Under the pieces are notes generated by a model. That model saw only the letters and a program-made list of their open reading frames with translations, was not told where the DNA came from and made no database searches. DNA of 64,000 nucleotides, taken from contig OU452219.1 in the NCBI GenBank assembly GCA_911728455.2, positions 11,250,397 through 11,314,396 on the forward strand, in the 5' to 3' direction. Shown piece by piece: positions 1 to 10,345 of this stretch. The stretch's first letter is position 1. Each line of letters begins with the position of its first letter. Origin of the DNA: Marthasterias glacialis (taxonomy: Eukaryota; Echinodermata; Asteroidea; Forcipulatida; Asteriidae). The translations under genes were made by a program, and so were the position numbers.

Positions 1-773
1 AACCGAGTATTATATTAAAGGGATCGGGTGTCCGAAAACCAGCTCTCAAAACACTCTTTTGGTTTAAAGATGTATTGTTTTTAACTGTACGCTGACAAAG
101 GAATGTCCACACAGTGTATGTCACAAAGAACCGTGTGTGATCGTGAGTGTTCACCTTGCATTCGGCACTGTTAACGTTTTACAGAACAACATGCACTGTG
201 AGACTGTCAGGAAAATTGGAACTTCATCATAACTGTTTTTTACAATCTTCTGAGGATAACATCCTACCTGCTTCGGGGTGAAGAACGCAAGCCTCCGGTG
301 TCCAGGCACCAGCAGTTGCATAGCCTCTCTTCTCCATGGTTAAAATGAAGCTACCATCACCCACCACAACCCCCTCAGACAAACGCTCCAACAATCCCTG
401 AGAAGAAATCAAAACAATTTCTGTTTTTTGTGTAAACGTCAAGTCTGGATGTTGGGGTGCAGTACACTAAACAGGTCAAGAATCATGTGCTGATTATCAT
501 AATTTGTAAACCCACAACTTTTTTGAATAATAATATTTTGTGGGTCATGCAATTAATATAATCGTAAGTGTCATTATGCTTAGGTTATCACAACCTGGGG
601 GTTCCTTGCTTCAAGTTTTGGGTAGACTTGATAAATTTTGGCTTTAGAGATGATCTTATTTGGCCTGGGAAGTGGAGGGATGCTTCATGAAGAGTGGCAG
701 CAAGTCGGTTTGGAAAAAAGGACATTTTTGGGAGTGATTTTTATTTTTTATTTTTTTTTTTTTTTTTGGGGGG
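1..773. other. No gene seen
   Basis: AT-rich sequence with a T/G homopolymer stretch near 747-777. Short frames look random. Confidence 0.6.
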
Positions 774-893
774 GGGCAATTAGCAAACATTCTCAACCGC
801 TAACCTACTAAAGATTCAAAAGAAAAATGAAGTTCAGTTGTCAAAAAATATATTTGATTTGTTTCCTAGAGGCTGAGAGACTTTTAAATATTT
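774..893 (-). repeat. Partial inverted copy of the 2.8/3.3-kb MITE family
   Basis: CTAGAGGCTGAGAGACTTTT and the preceding TTCAGTTGTCAAAAAATATA match, in reverse complement, the left part of the elements at 2820 and 3296. No terminal repeats remain. Confidence 0.7.
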
Positions 894-905
894 TTTTCTA
901 ATTCT

Positions 906-949
906 AATTAGCATATACCGGGCAGAAATCTGCCCGGTATATGCTAATT
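906..949. repeat. Perfect 21-bp palindrome with 2-nt loop
   Basis: The left arm (906-926) contains GCATATACCGGGCAGA and is matched exactly by the right arm (929-949), with AA between. It would form a strong hairpin or cruciform. A second inverted repeat, CCGGTCCCTA (964-973) with TAGGGACCGG (1003-1012), follows closely. It may be the core of a small foldback element. Confidence 0.85.
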
Positions 950-1013
950 TCCATTACCCGCTACCGGTCCCTATAAATTATACAGTCAGAACGAAAGCGA
1001 TGTAGGGACCGGG

Positions 1014-2349
1014 AACCAGTCTATTTAGTCCGTAGTTTGTGGTCAGTGATGCGAGCACATTGGCGTTGTTCACGCTTATGTTTGAGATCTAACAAGGTTG
1101 AGTTGCTACAGAATAGGCGAGGTACAGAATGTCTATATAGTACAGAATGTGTGTTCAGGGTACCAACACAGTATATCGCTGTACTATCGCTATGGCATTT
1201 AAAATACAAATTAAAAAACAGTTCATAGTCTCAGACGACATTAAAAATAATCAAAATCCATACAGAATCATTACGAAAACAGTTAAAAGTCAACTAGAGT
1301 CCTCAAATCATGCAAATTATACGGAGCGAGATGAGGGTGTAGCCTACTGAGGGCGCCATCAACAAAACTATGAAAAACGTGATCTGAAAAATCCACATTC
1401 ACAAATGAATGGTTAGATACATGAAATAGCTCCCAAATGTTGTCTTTGCGCCCCCGGCTTGATCACCACCAGATGAAAACGTCTATAATATGCAGATGAC
1501 TGTTGAAATGATTGTAGACATCGCTGGACTATGGGTTCCACCTCCATATGGTTCAATCGATCGTTGAAGGCATTCGCGGTACAAATGAATGTGAATGTCA
1601 AAAGTCCAACGTCGACATTATAAAGTAGATTATTCGCTGTATGGCTGAACAAACCCATGTGAATGTCTAATATCAAACTTCCTTTTCAAATGAGAACATC
1701 TCAAAACGTTCCTTTAGTTTAACTATTTTTGAAATGGCCGGTTCTTTCATGAAAACGGTGACGAATTGTATTAAGCTAGAAGAAAAGAGGTATACGTACC
1801 TTTTTGGGTTGGTCCATCGTTTCAAGTGAGTCACGGGAAGGCCAACATACACTTTCTGCCCATACATCAATGGTGTTTTCTAGCTTTCTACCTTGGTGTG
1901 GTGATCCAGACAAGGGTGCGTGATTATCTGTACGGTTTATGTACTCATGATAAACATGGCGTAATCAGTGAGCCACGATAAGAGATTCCAAAGTTTCAAT
2001 CGATCAAGCATTCGAAAGCACAGTATTTCGCTGTTGATCAAACATAAGATAAAAAACAAATATTTGTTTTTCATGACTAATCCATCGTATTAGGTAATCC
2101 TTCCTCTAGTACAATTCCTTAATATTGTTTCACGTCCAACCATCCGGATGCATCCCTTAGAGTACACTTATTGCTCCCTTGTGTGTCTCTGTGTACACCT
2201 TCTCATAAAAATATATACATTTTATTTCAAGCAATACTTTCAATCTTTAACAAACAAATTGAGGAACAAAAACACAAATTAGGTAGTCCCTGCAGTAATG
2301 ACTATAGTTCTAAAACTGACAACAATTGACCATGTAACCAGTGACGTTG
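1014..2349. other. No gene seen
   Basis: Unique-looking AT-rich sequence. GTACAGAATGT-type words near 1120-1150 are the only local repetition. Confidence 0.55.
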
Positions 2350-2490
2350 CATCTTTATTAAAGAGCCGCAGAGCCTGGACTTCCTGCAGGCACGATTTGT
2401 ACACAGCTCAATGGAAGGGAACAGTAAATCTATTATTTTATGGAGATTGCATTATCCGATTTTTATCAAATTTTAATATGAAGAAAGAGG
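2350..2490 (+). repeat. Dispersed repeat O, copy 1
   Basis: GATTTGTACACAGCTCAAT followed by TTTATGGAGATTGCAT and CATTTTAATAT-type sequence also occurs at 45085-45235 in the same orientation. Unknown family. Confidence 0.6.
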
Positions 2491-2819
2491 GGCACTCCAT
2501 CTCAAAACTTACTTAGACATCTCTTGAATTCATGTGGAAATTACGACACAAAAAGTAACATTACCCGTATGAACAGTGTAGTATGTTGCCTGCCAGATAA
2601 GCCCTGGAATGTACCAGGTCACTCTTTTTGTAAACAAACAATACATGGTCTTTGGCACACTATTATAATAAAAAGGCAGGCCAGGTGGCCGATCCGACCG
2701 GCCACCAACACACCCACCCGCAAAAATAAGGAGGCGCTACATGGCCCTCTCTTGATTGAAACTAAAGTTTGCGCGATTCACATGCACGGTGGCGCTATTT
2801 CGTAGAAGCAGTCACTATA

Positions 2820-3288
2820 GGTGCACCCCACTAAATAGGCTCCCATAGTAACCAATGCTAAATGCTTAATATTCAAAAATACTCAAAAAATACTTAAAAG
2901 TCTCTCAGCCTCTAGAAAACAAATCAAATATATTTTCTGACAACTGAGCTTCATTTTTCTTTTTTCGATTTTTCGTAGGCCAGTCGTTGAGAATTTTTGC
3001 TAGGCTGATCCAAAATAAAAACACCCTGAACGTGTAAACTGGCCAGAGTTCATCTTTGAAAAATGCCCCTACACTGTTTAGCAAAATAGGGCCATTTTTA
3101 GAGGGCCAGTCTACCCAAAATGCTCCAGGATGAAAATTAACGACCCCAGGGGCACAATGTTGGACCATTTTTCAATAGTCCATAAAAGCAAGGACCTTCA
3201 AATATTTGATTAACAGAACAAGTTGTGGATTTATATTTTATTAATGAGGCCCGGTGCATGGATTTCTCTCTATTTAGTGTAGTGCACC
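2820..3288. mobile_element. MITE, first of two adjacent copies (469 bp)
   Basis: It starts GGTGCACCCCACTAAATAG and ends with CTATTTAGTGTAGTGCACC, a 19-bp inverted repeat with two mismatches. The interior shares long stretches with 3296-3768 and, reversed, with 774-893 (for example AAAGTCTCTCAGCCTCTAG). No coding capacity. The superfamily is not clear from the termini. Confidence 0.82.
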
Positions 3289-3295
3289 CGTCAAG

Positions 3296-3768
3296 GGTGC
3301 ACCACACTGAATAGGCTCCCATAGCAACCAATATTAAATGCTAAAAATGCTCAAAATGCTCAAAAATGTTTAAAAGTCTCTCAGCCTCTAGAAAACAAAT
3401 CAAATCTATTTTCTGACAACTGAACTTGTTTTTTTCTTGTCAATTTTTAGTAGGTTAGCCTGTGAGAATTTTTGGTAGGCTCATCCAAAATGTAAAACAC
3501 CCCTAAACGAGTCAACTGGCCAGACTCCATCTTGGAAAAAATGACCCTACACTTGTCAGCAAAATAGGCCATATTTTAGAGGGCTATACGTACCCAAATA
3601 CTCCAGGTTGGAAGTCAACAACCCCAGGGGCACAATATTGGACCATTTTCAAAAATTCATAAAAAGCCATGGCCTTCAAATGTTTGATTTACAGAAAAAG
3701 TTGTGGATTTACGTAGTTTTATTCATGAGGCTCGGCGCACGAATTTCTCTCTGTTTAGTGTAGTGCAC
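3296..3768. mobile_element. MITE, second adjacent copy (473 bp), same orientation
   Basis: It starts GGTGCACCACACTGAATAG and ends CTGTTTAGTGTAGTGCAC. It is collinear with 2820-3288 throughout, and a 7-bp spacer separates the two. The copies differ at many positions, so they are not a very recent tandem duplication. Confidence 0.82.
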
Positions 3769-4173
3769 AACCAAGCTTCGCACCATGAAAAACATAAAAC
3801 TAATGTGCTGTACGGTCCGGCTAAAACAAATGTATCCAATGCTTCTGGACTTAAGTATACGTCTGTGGAGACTGTATTCATTGGAAAATCGTTGTTTGAA
3901 AGCGGCTCAAAAGTGCACCTTCCTTTCTTCCTCAGGAAACCCTTACGATCCAGCAGTCTCGTTCAAATCAATGTAAACCAACCAAACCGACGCTGGTGAA
4001 AAATCCTGTTATATCTTTTCGCTGTTTTCATACATCGAGTTTTGGACTCGCGAGAGATCAAACCTAATTGTATAACCCATTTCTCAAAAACTGTAAACAC
4101 TTCAAGCAACCACAGTTCAAGGGAGGTTTTCCACCGTGATCATCTTTATACCCTATATGTTATGTGATGCATA

Positions 4174-4322
4174 GGCCGTTTACGAAACCACGGCTTGGGC
4201 TTGGGTTCCGGCTTGGGCTCCGTATGCTTGTTTGAAGCCCCGTAAGGAAAACACGCGTTTTCTAAGTAACTGACAGAGCCTAAGCCCAAGCCCTAGCTCA
4301 AGCCGTGGTTTGGTAAACGGCC
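4174..4322. mobile_element. Foldback MITE family A, copy 1 (G-rich arms)
   Basis: Termini GGCCGTTTACGAAACCACGG and the near-complement ending TAAACGGCC enclose arms made of GGCTTG/GGGCTTGG words and their complements. The whole 149 bp can fold into one long imperfect hairpin. The loop carries GTAAGGAAAACACGCGTTTT. Confidence 0.85.
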
Positions 4323-4577
4323 ATAGTCTCCTTTAGGACCCTGACTCTGTCAGTCAGCAGTGAAGTATAGGGCTAAAGAGGGAGTGAACATCGAGAACAG
4401 TATTTCAAAAAAAGTTGGTACAGAGCAACTTTCTGATAAATCAATCCCAGTTTAGGTGTCAAGGGTACGAGGTTGTTTATTATCACGATCGTGAGGTTTT
4501 TAAAGGGGAGATACGTTGATGTTTTATGGAAGAGAAAGTTAGCTCACATTCTCTACTTTTGAACCATAAAACAGTCG

Positions 4578-4762
4578 TTGAAAATTTTAATTGAAGTTGA
4601 AAGCGGTTTTTATTTTACAGGGATTTTGTGTACGGTCATGTCAGGCTTATTTCGATTGCTGCAAATAATTGATGATGTGTTCTTTAAACACTATTTCCGC
4701 GACATTGACAGTATTTCAGACGGAACATTGTCACTTGAGGGATATGCCTATAAATGTTTATA
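4578..4762 (+). repeat. Dispersed repeat family J, copy
   Basis: It carries GCTTATTTCGATTG and, further on, GACAGTATTTCAGACGGAA, the two hallmark words of the family. Non-coding. Confidence 0.7.
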
Positions 4763-5378
4763 ATCAGCCATTGAAATAATTAATTTCTTTGTTTCTCGAG
4801 TTAATTAATTTCTTGGTTTGTCGATAATTTATGATGCTGACTATATGTCTTTAAGAAGGGGGTGTGGACCGTCGCAATTTGTCTAGTTTAGAGACCAAGA
4901 AAATGTAATGATGTGAGAAAATATCGAAGACAGGTGCATCTGTAGATGAGATATTGGTGTTGTTATTAGATGGATTTTTTTGCGAGTGCGTATGAACAAT
5001 TACGATGTGTTTATGGGTATTTTTGCCGGGTCTGCAGAGCGTCAAGTACGGGATTGTGACTCCGTTGACCTCGTGTATATAGAGCAGAATTTATCAATGC
5101 ACGTCATCTACCCCCACTGACTTACCATATTATAAGATGATGCAGTTGTTTTCCTTTGACAATATTTGTTACAAAGTATAGCTGTTGTGTGTAAAATTGA
5201 GCTTTAAATGTTTTAATGATCTTCCAACATGAAACAGTTGAGTGGCCGTCTTCTTGTAAAGGTTTTCCTGCATACAGTGACTATACAATAATTGATATAA
5301 ATAATTATAGTCTCAATGTTTAAACAAAAGGGGGGCACCAGAATATTGTTCTTCTTGCATTTAGCCTCACCTTGGCAA

Positions 5379-6080
5379 CTTTGGGGTTGAGGCTCCGGGC
5401 TCCGGGCTCCGGGCTCCGGGCTCCGGGCTCCGGGCTCCGGGCTCCGGGCTCCGGGCTCCGGGCTCCGGGCTCCGGGCTCCGGGCTCCGGGCTCCGGGCTC
5501 CGGGCTCCGGGCTCCGGGCTCCGGGCTCCGGGCTCCGGGCTCCGGGCTCCGGGCTCCGGGCTCCGGGCTCCGGGCTCCGGGCTCCGGGCTCCGGGCTCCG
5601 GGCTCCGGGCTCCGGGCTCCGGGCTCCGGGCTCCGGGCTCCGGGCTCCGGGCTCCGGGCTCCGGGCTCCGGGCTCCGGGCTCCGGGCTCCGGGCTCCGGG
5701 CTCCGGGCTCCGGGCTCCGGGCTCCGGGCTCCGGGCTCCGGGCTCCGGGCTCCGGGCTCCGGGCTCCGGGCTCCGGGCTCCGGGCTCCGGGCTCCGGGCT
5801 CCGGGCTCCGGGCTCCGGGCTCCGGGCTCCGGGCTCCGGGCTCCGGGCTCCGGGCTCCGGGCTCCGGGCTCCGGGCTCCGGGCTCCGGGCTCCGGGCTCC
5901 GGGCTCCGGGCTCCGGGCTCCGGGCTCCGGGCTCCGGGCTCCGGGCTCCGGGCTCCGGGCTCCGGGCTCCGGGCTCCGGGCTCCGGAATCGGCTCCAATT
6001 GATGTTGAAGCACCGTACAAAACGCATCTGGACGGAGCTGAAGCCACAGCCGGAGCCTCAGCCTAAAGCCCGTGATTCAC
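5379..6080 (-). mobile_element. Family A foldback MITE whose one arm has expanded into a 7-mer array
   Basis: Left of the array is CTTTGGGGTTGAGGCTCCGG (5379-5398). Right of it, at 6050-6068, is CCGGAGCCTCAGCCTAAAG, nearly its reverse complement. Read on the minus strand, the sequence from about 6080 leftward (AATCACGGGCTTTAGGCTGA, then GGCTTCAGCTCCGTC, then ACGGTGCTTCAA, then CCGGAGCCC) follows copy 2 of family A in order. So the array lies in the distal arm of a family A element. The outermost termini are decayed. Confidence 0.65.
5391..5986. repeat. Tandem array of about 85 perfect GGGCTCC heptamers
   Basis: 596 bp of GGGCTCC without a visible variant. Each unit carries a G-triplet, so the plus strand has dense G-quadruplex potential. 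None of the six frames contains a stop, which creates long artefactual frames with 7-residue periods on both strands. Confidence 0.97.
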
Positions 6081-7353
6081 TTCTTCAAAGAAAGTGGGAG
6101 CGAAGATTACAAGGTTTATGAGGCACTGACGGGAGATAATTTGGACAGAGCTCAGAAACAGAGGCTGAAAAGGAAGATAACAATTATGTTTAGTCTTAGT
6201 TAGACCTCTCTGTCCTTAAACCTTGGTTCAAACTAAATAGTTCGAAGAACGAAGATTAAAAGATCCCATTTTCCCGGGTCACTGTTCAGCTGATAGTTTC
6301 CATGGAAAGTGAACAATTCTACTCATCATTATTTCATCTGAATTGCTTTTTTCATATTATTTATTAATAGTCACACTGATTCAACAGTACAATAAGATGC
6401 CAATAGTTTATTATTTTTCAACAAAAAAAACTCACTTTGATTTAATTAGCAATTAAATTTTACAAAAAATTTAATGCAGAAGTCTATTACTTTCTGGAAG
6501 AAAAGTGGCTCGAAAGGCATAATCTGTAACAAGGTTTGACGCGGGCACCATAAAAAAAATTATTTTAAAAAGAGGAAGATGCTGTTACCTCTGTGATGCT
6601 CTTATAATTGAGGTAGAGTCATGAATCCCCATCCCCAACCCTCTGGGTCTACCTCCCATAACGGGGGCTTCCGTTGTTGGGGGTTTCTCAGCCCGCTAGG
6701 GAAATATTCAAATTTATAATACACGTTCATCAATCATTAGTTATGTCTGTTTAGAAACATGGTTTGTTATTTCCACTCGTCTATCCGTGCCCGCCTCGGC
6801 CGTGGTGCCAGACATTCCTCACACATCCCCCATTCCGAAATATCAAACAAACGTAAAGTCATCGCAACAACAATTTATCTGGATATTTCAAACACGGGGA
6901 TGTTTATAATTTTCGCAGGGGAAAGTGTAGAGTACTGACAGGCACACTATAATGACGAATGTTTGTGTGGGTGTGTGGGTGTGTTTCGAGTATAAGGGGG
7001 GGGGTTCATACTAAGATCGCTGTAAACAACTTGGGAATGTATCCGAGGTCGAACGAGAAATAAATAAATGGGACTGATTGGTCATTAATCTTCTGTAGTC
7101 CAATATATCCGGGGTTGGGGGGTAAACAGAATTTTGTCATTATTACACGAGATATGTTGTTCTCAGTTTATTGAATGACACGGCTTTGTCTCCTAACTGA
7201 ATGAGTGTATAGCACACCGTTTTTGTTAACAGACATTGCGTGGGATTGAATGGTACTGATGACAACAAACTTTAGAAATTCTTTTTGATTTCCAATCTGA
7301 AAACTTATAAAAAGTTAATATTTTTGAAAGTTGTAGGCGAATGTTCCCTTATA
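6081..7353. other. No gene seen
   Basis: AT-rich, with a GT-rich run and a G-run near 6965-7010. Nothing recognised. Confidence 0.55.
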
Positions 7354-7620
7354 GGGGCACGTTGCCTTTGGATTGGGCGCTTTTGGGCTATAAAGCGTTT
7401 GTTATGAAATGAACATGGTCGGAAAGATATTTTATAAGTAGGATATGATTCATATAATATCCCTTGAAATTGTGTGGTTTTTGTTTAATTTCAAGACAGA
7501 AAACGGTCTGCCATTTTGTACAACCAAATTTTTGACTCCACATGGCGGACTGTAGAGTGTGGTTTCCGCGCTGGTTTATTTACAGAGGCAAAATGTATGT
7601 TTTTTTATCACTACACACTA
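7354..7620 (+). repeat. Dispersed repeat family H, copy 1
   Basis: Collinear with 24460-24742: shared words include TTGCCTTTGG, GCTTTTGGGCTATAAA, GCGTTTGTTATGAAA, AATATCCCTT and GTAGAGTGTGGTT. It also carries a decayed form of the GTCCGCCAT inverted repeat. Family unknown; no frame. Confidence 0.8.
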
Positions 7621-7839
7621 ATTACAACACACTGTAGTTATTTTATTGCATGAACAACTCTTAATTAAAAAGGATAAGGAGCAGTTCCAAAGAGCAAAAT
7701 GTTAAGCCAAGATTTGAAGCCAATATTCCCCTTTAAGCTTTGCAACATTTGAAGAAAAAAAATTATTTGAATCTAATCGTAATTAGACATAAACAATAGA
7801 ATTGGTGATCAACAGGAGAAGAGTTAGTAAAACCTGAAT

Positions 7840-8060
7840 GCTCTGTGAGTTATCACCAGAACCAATCCCAAAACCAGTGAAATATTTCCGTCTCAAACAC
7901 TGGAAGAGTGGGGAAAGTTGGAAGACCCCTTCAATGTTTATTCCGATTACCACGATCGAAATAAGCCCATACAAACGTGCGAAAAAAATCCCAGACAAAA
8001 ACATAAACACTACAAAACGGGACTATCAAATTAATTGAACTTTCACAGGTCGGTGTTTCT
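7840..8060 (-). repeat. Dispersed repeat family J, inverted copy
   Basis: On the plus strand AATATTTCCGTCTCAAACAC is followed by ACGATCGAAATAAGCCCAT and then TTTCACAGGTCGGTGTT, the family in reverse orientation. Confidence 0.65.
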
Positions 8061-8394
8061 GGTGTGGATACTGTAAAATAGACTAAAAATGATCTTTATC
8101 TTGAATGAGGTCGGGCAATATGAATAATTACGCATAACTCATTAAAAGTTATCTTGGGCTTCAGTTGCATTGCTTTAACATCTCATTCTCACAAACGTTC
8201 CTTGAAAGAATAAATCAATAATAAACTGATAAAAAGCCTGCAGCCATCCTAAAACGTCATGCTGCACATTGTGATTACTGGCTCCATTCCCGCAAGAAAC
8301 AAAAGTCATTATGACAACTTATATCATTTTGTAATATGCTAATTTGTCAGCAGGCTTAACTAATAAACAAAGTAAATAGTGGGTGTTTTTATGG

Positions 8395-8614
8395 TTAAAG
8401 GGGCTGTGTCGTCATGATTATAGCAGGCCTGTCTGTGGCTGTGCATGGAAAGATGAACTCTCACCCAGATACTGCACACGTGCCACTTGTGGTCAAATCA
8501 CAAGCGGTGCCGTCTTTGTCAAACTGTGATGTGACCGCCAGCCGGCGCGCAGGCACGCGTAGTTACGTGGTTATTACATTTACTGCTATAGTCATGACGA
8601 CACAGCCCCTTTAA
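8395..8614. mobile_element. piggyBac-like MITE with TTAA flanks
   Basis: The termini AGGGGCTGTGTCGTCATGA and its exact reverse complement lie immediately inside TTAA tetranucleotides at 8395-8398 and 8611-8614. TTAA is the piggyBac target site. The 220-bp element has no transposase frame. Because TTAA is itself palindromic it could simply belong to the inverted repeat, but either way the boundaries are sharp. Confidence 0.8.
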
Positions 8615-9671
8615 ACTGTTTTGTCAAGCAACAATTTTGAGCTCCATCAATGTATGTTCGACCGAATGACTCACCACGTCCCTGAGTTATAGCGCCCTCA
8701 ATGATGCGAAATTGCTCAGGAATTTCAAACGCCTCAGTGTCACAACTGTGGGCTTTCCCATTGTTGTCAACAGTTCTTCCGAGGAAGAGGTAGAAAGTCT
8801 TTGTAAATGTGGATTACTACAAGAAAGGAAAAAAAAACATTATTTGAAATGAATTGTTTGTGGTGAAGAGAAGGGCGAGTGAGGTGGGAGGTATTTGTGG
8901 TGATTGGGGAGGGGGGGGGTCAAGTCAACGAAATACAAACCGTGGCTGAAAGGAAGACTAGTCTGACCCCTAACCTTGGAGATGATGTGAAAAGAGAACG
9001 GCTACCGCACAGAGGGTACATGCCAAAAATGGTGGATGTGTGATGCGTCAATACATTTTTATTTTTATTTTATTTCAATTGTAATCTCTTTATTTTAAAA
9101 ATTCACAAATAAGTTATTCAAGCGACTGAAAGTTTACTTCAACATAACAAATTAGCCATACTTCTCCAAAATGTTTAATAAGCGAATTAAAAATAATGCA
9201 AAAAATATAATACGCCTTTCCAACAATTTCTAACACGTGTTTTTAATTGACTAGAAAACTAGGTTAGTGTATGATGTCTTACTTTTAGTCCAAATTTCCG
9301 TTACCCATTTCAAATAACACATCCATCATTATTTGTGAGGGCTTTTTGACATTATTTTGTAGACAGTTTGGGTGATGATGTGACCCTATAACAGGAGGGC
9401 AATCACCGACCGGGATTCTAAAGGGGGGAAAGAAACTAGGGAGAGCCGGGGGGGGGGGGCTTGCCGCGTGTGCACCCTCTGTCTATCACGGCCGCAAGAG
9501 CCCTTTTTAATAGGTGACCGTTACCACTATGCCAGGTGGGTTCCGTCTCGGGCAGAGAGTTGCACTGTGTCAGATGAGGGAGAGGCGGGGGAGGCGCGCC
9601 GTATCACTCACCGGACTGATCCCGGTGGCATGACGAGACAAAGCGTAGACACACAATCGATTTATCAAAAT

Positions 9672-9708
<37 letters not shown>

Positions 9709-9829
9709 CTATCTAATATTTCTGAACTGGGGATTTCACACAATGCATCATTTGAAGCAGACACTATGCACAGCATTTTGTCAGATTCTTAATGTTAAAA
9801 ATATATCAGTTGTAACATGTTGATCATGC
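8615..9829. other. No gene seen apart from the CT repeat
   Basis: Mixed sequence. A GC-richer stretch at 9430-9640 contains short frames without recognisable protein features. Confidence 0.5.
9678..9703 (+). repeat. (CT)n microsatellite
   Basis: About 13 CT units. Confidence 0.95.
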
Positions 9830-10345
9830 TGTTGTTTGTTGACAATGTTGTTGGTTGTTGATGGTGCTGTTGTTTGTTGATCATGTTGTCGTTTGTTGAT
9901 GATGACGTTGTTGCTTGTTGATGATGTTGTTTGATTACGATGCTATTGTTTGTTGATTATGTTGTTGTTGCTGATGATGTTGTTTGATTATGATGCTATT
10001 GTTTGTTGTTGTTGATGATGATGTTGTTGGTTGTTGATGGTTGTTGTTTGTTGATGATGTTGTATGTTGATGATGTTGTTTGATGATGATGTTGTTGTTT
10101 GCTGATGATGTTGTTGTTTGCTGATGATGTTGTTGTTTGTTGATGATGCTATTGTTCGTTAATAATGTTATTGTTTGTTTGTGTGTGTTTTTGTTGATTA
10201 TGTCGTTGTTTGTTGACAACTTTGTTTCTTCGTGGTGTATTTTTCTTGTTGACGATGTCGTTGTTTGTTTTTAGATGATGCTTTTGTTTGTTGATGTTGT
10301 TTTATGATTCTTTTGTTAATGATGTTGTTGTTTGTATGTCTATCT
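9830..10345 (+). repeat. Long degenerate TTG/TGATG microsatellite
   Basis: About 500 bp of GTTGTTGTTTGTTGATGATG-like sequence with interruptions. The reverse strand gives an Asn/Gln/His/Thr-rich frame, which is an artefact. Confidence 0.92.

Noticed and set aside
5213-6121. Five long open frames on both strands with 7-residue repeats
   Set aside because: A heptamer array without stop codons in any frame produces them automatically; no start, splice or domain evidence.
9935-10219. Asn/Gln/His/Thr-rich frame
   Set aside because: Reverse strand of a TTG/TGATG microsatellite.
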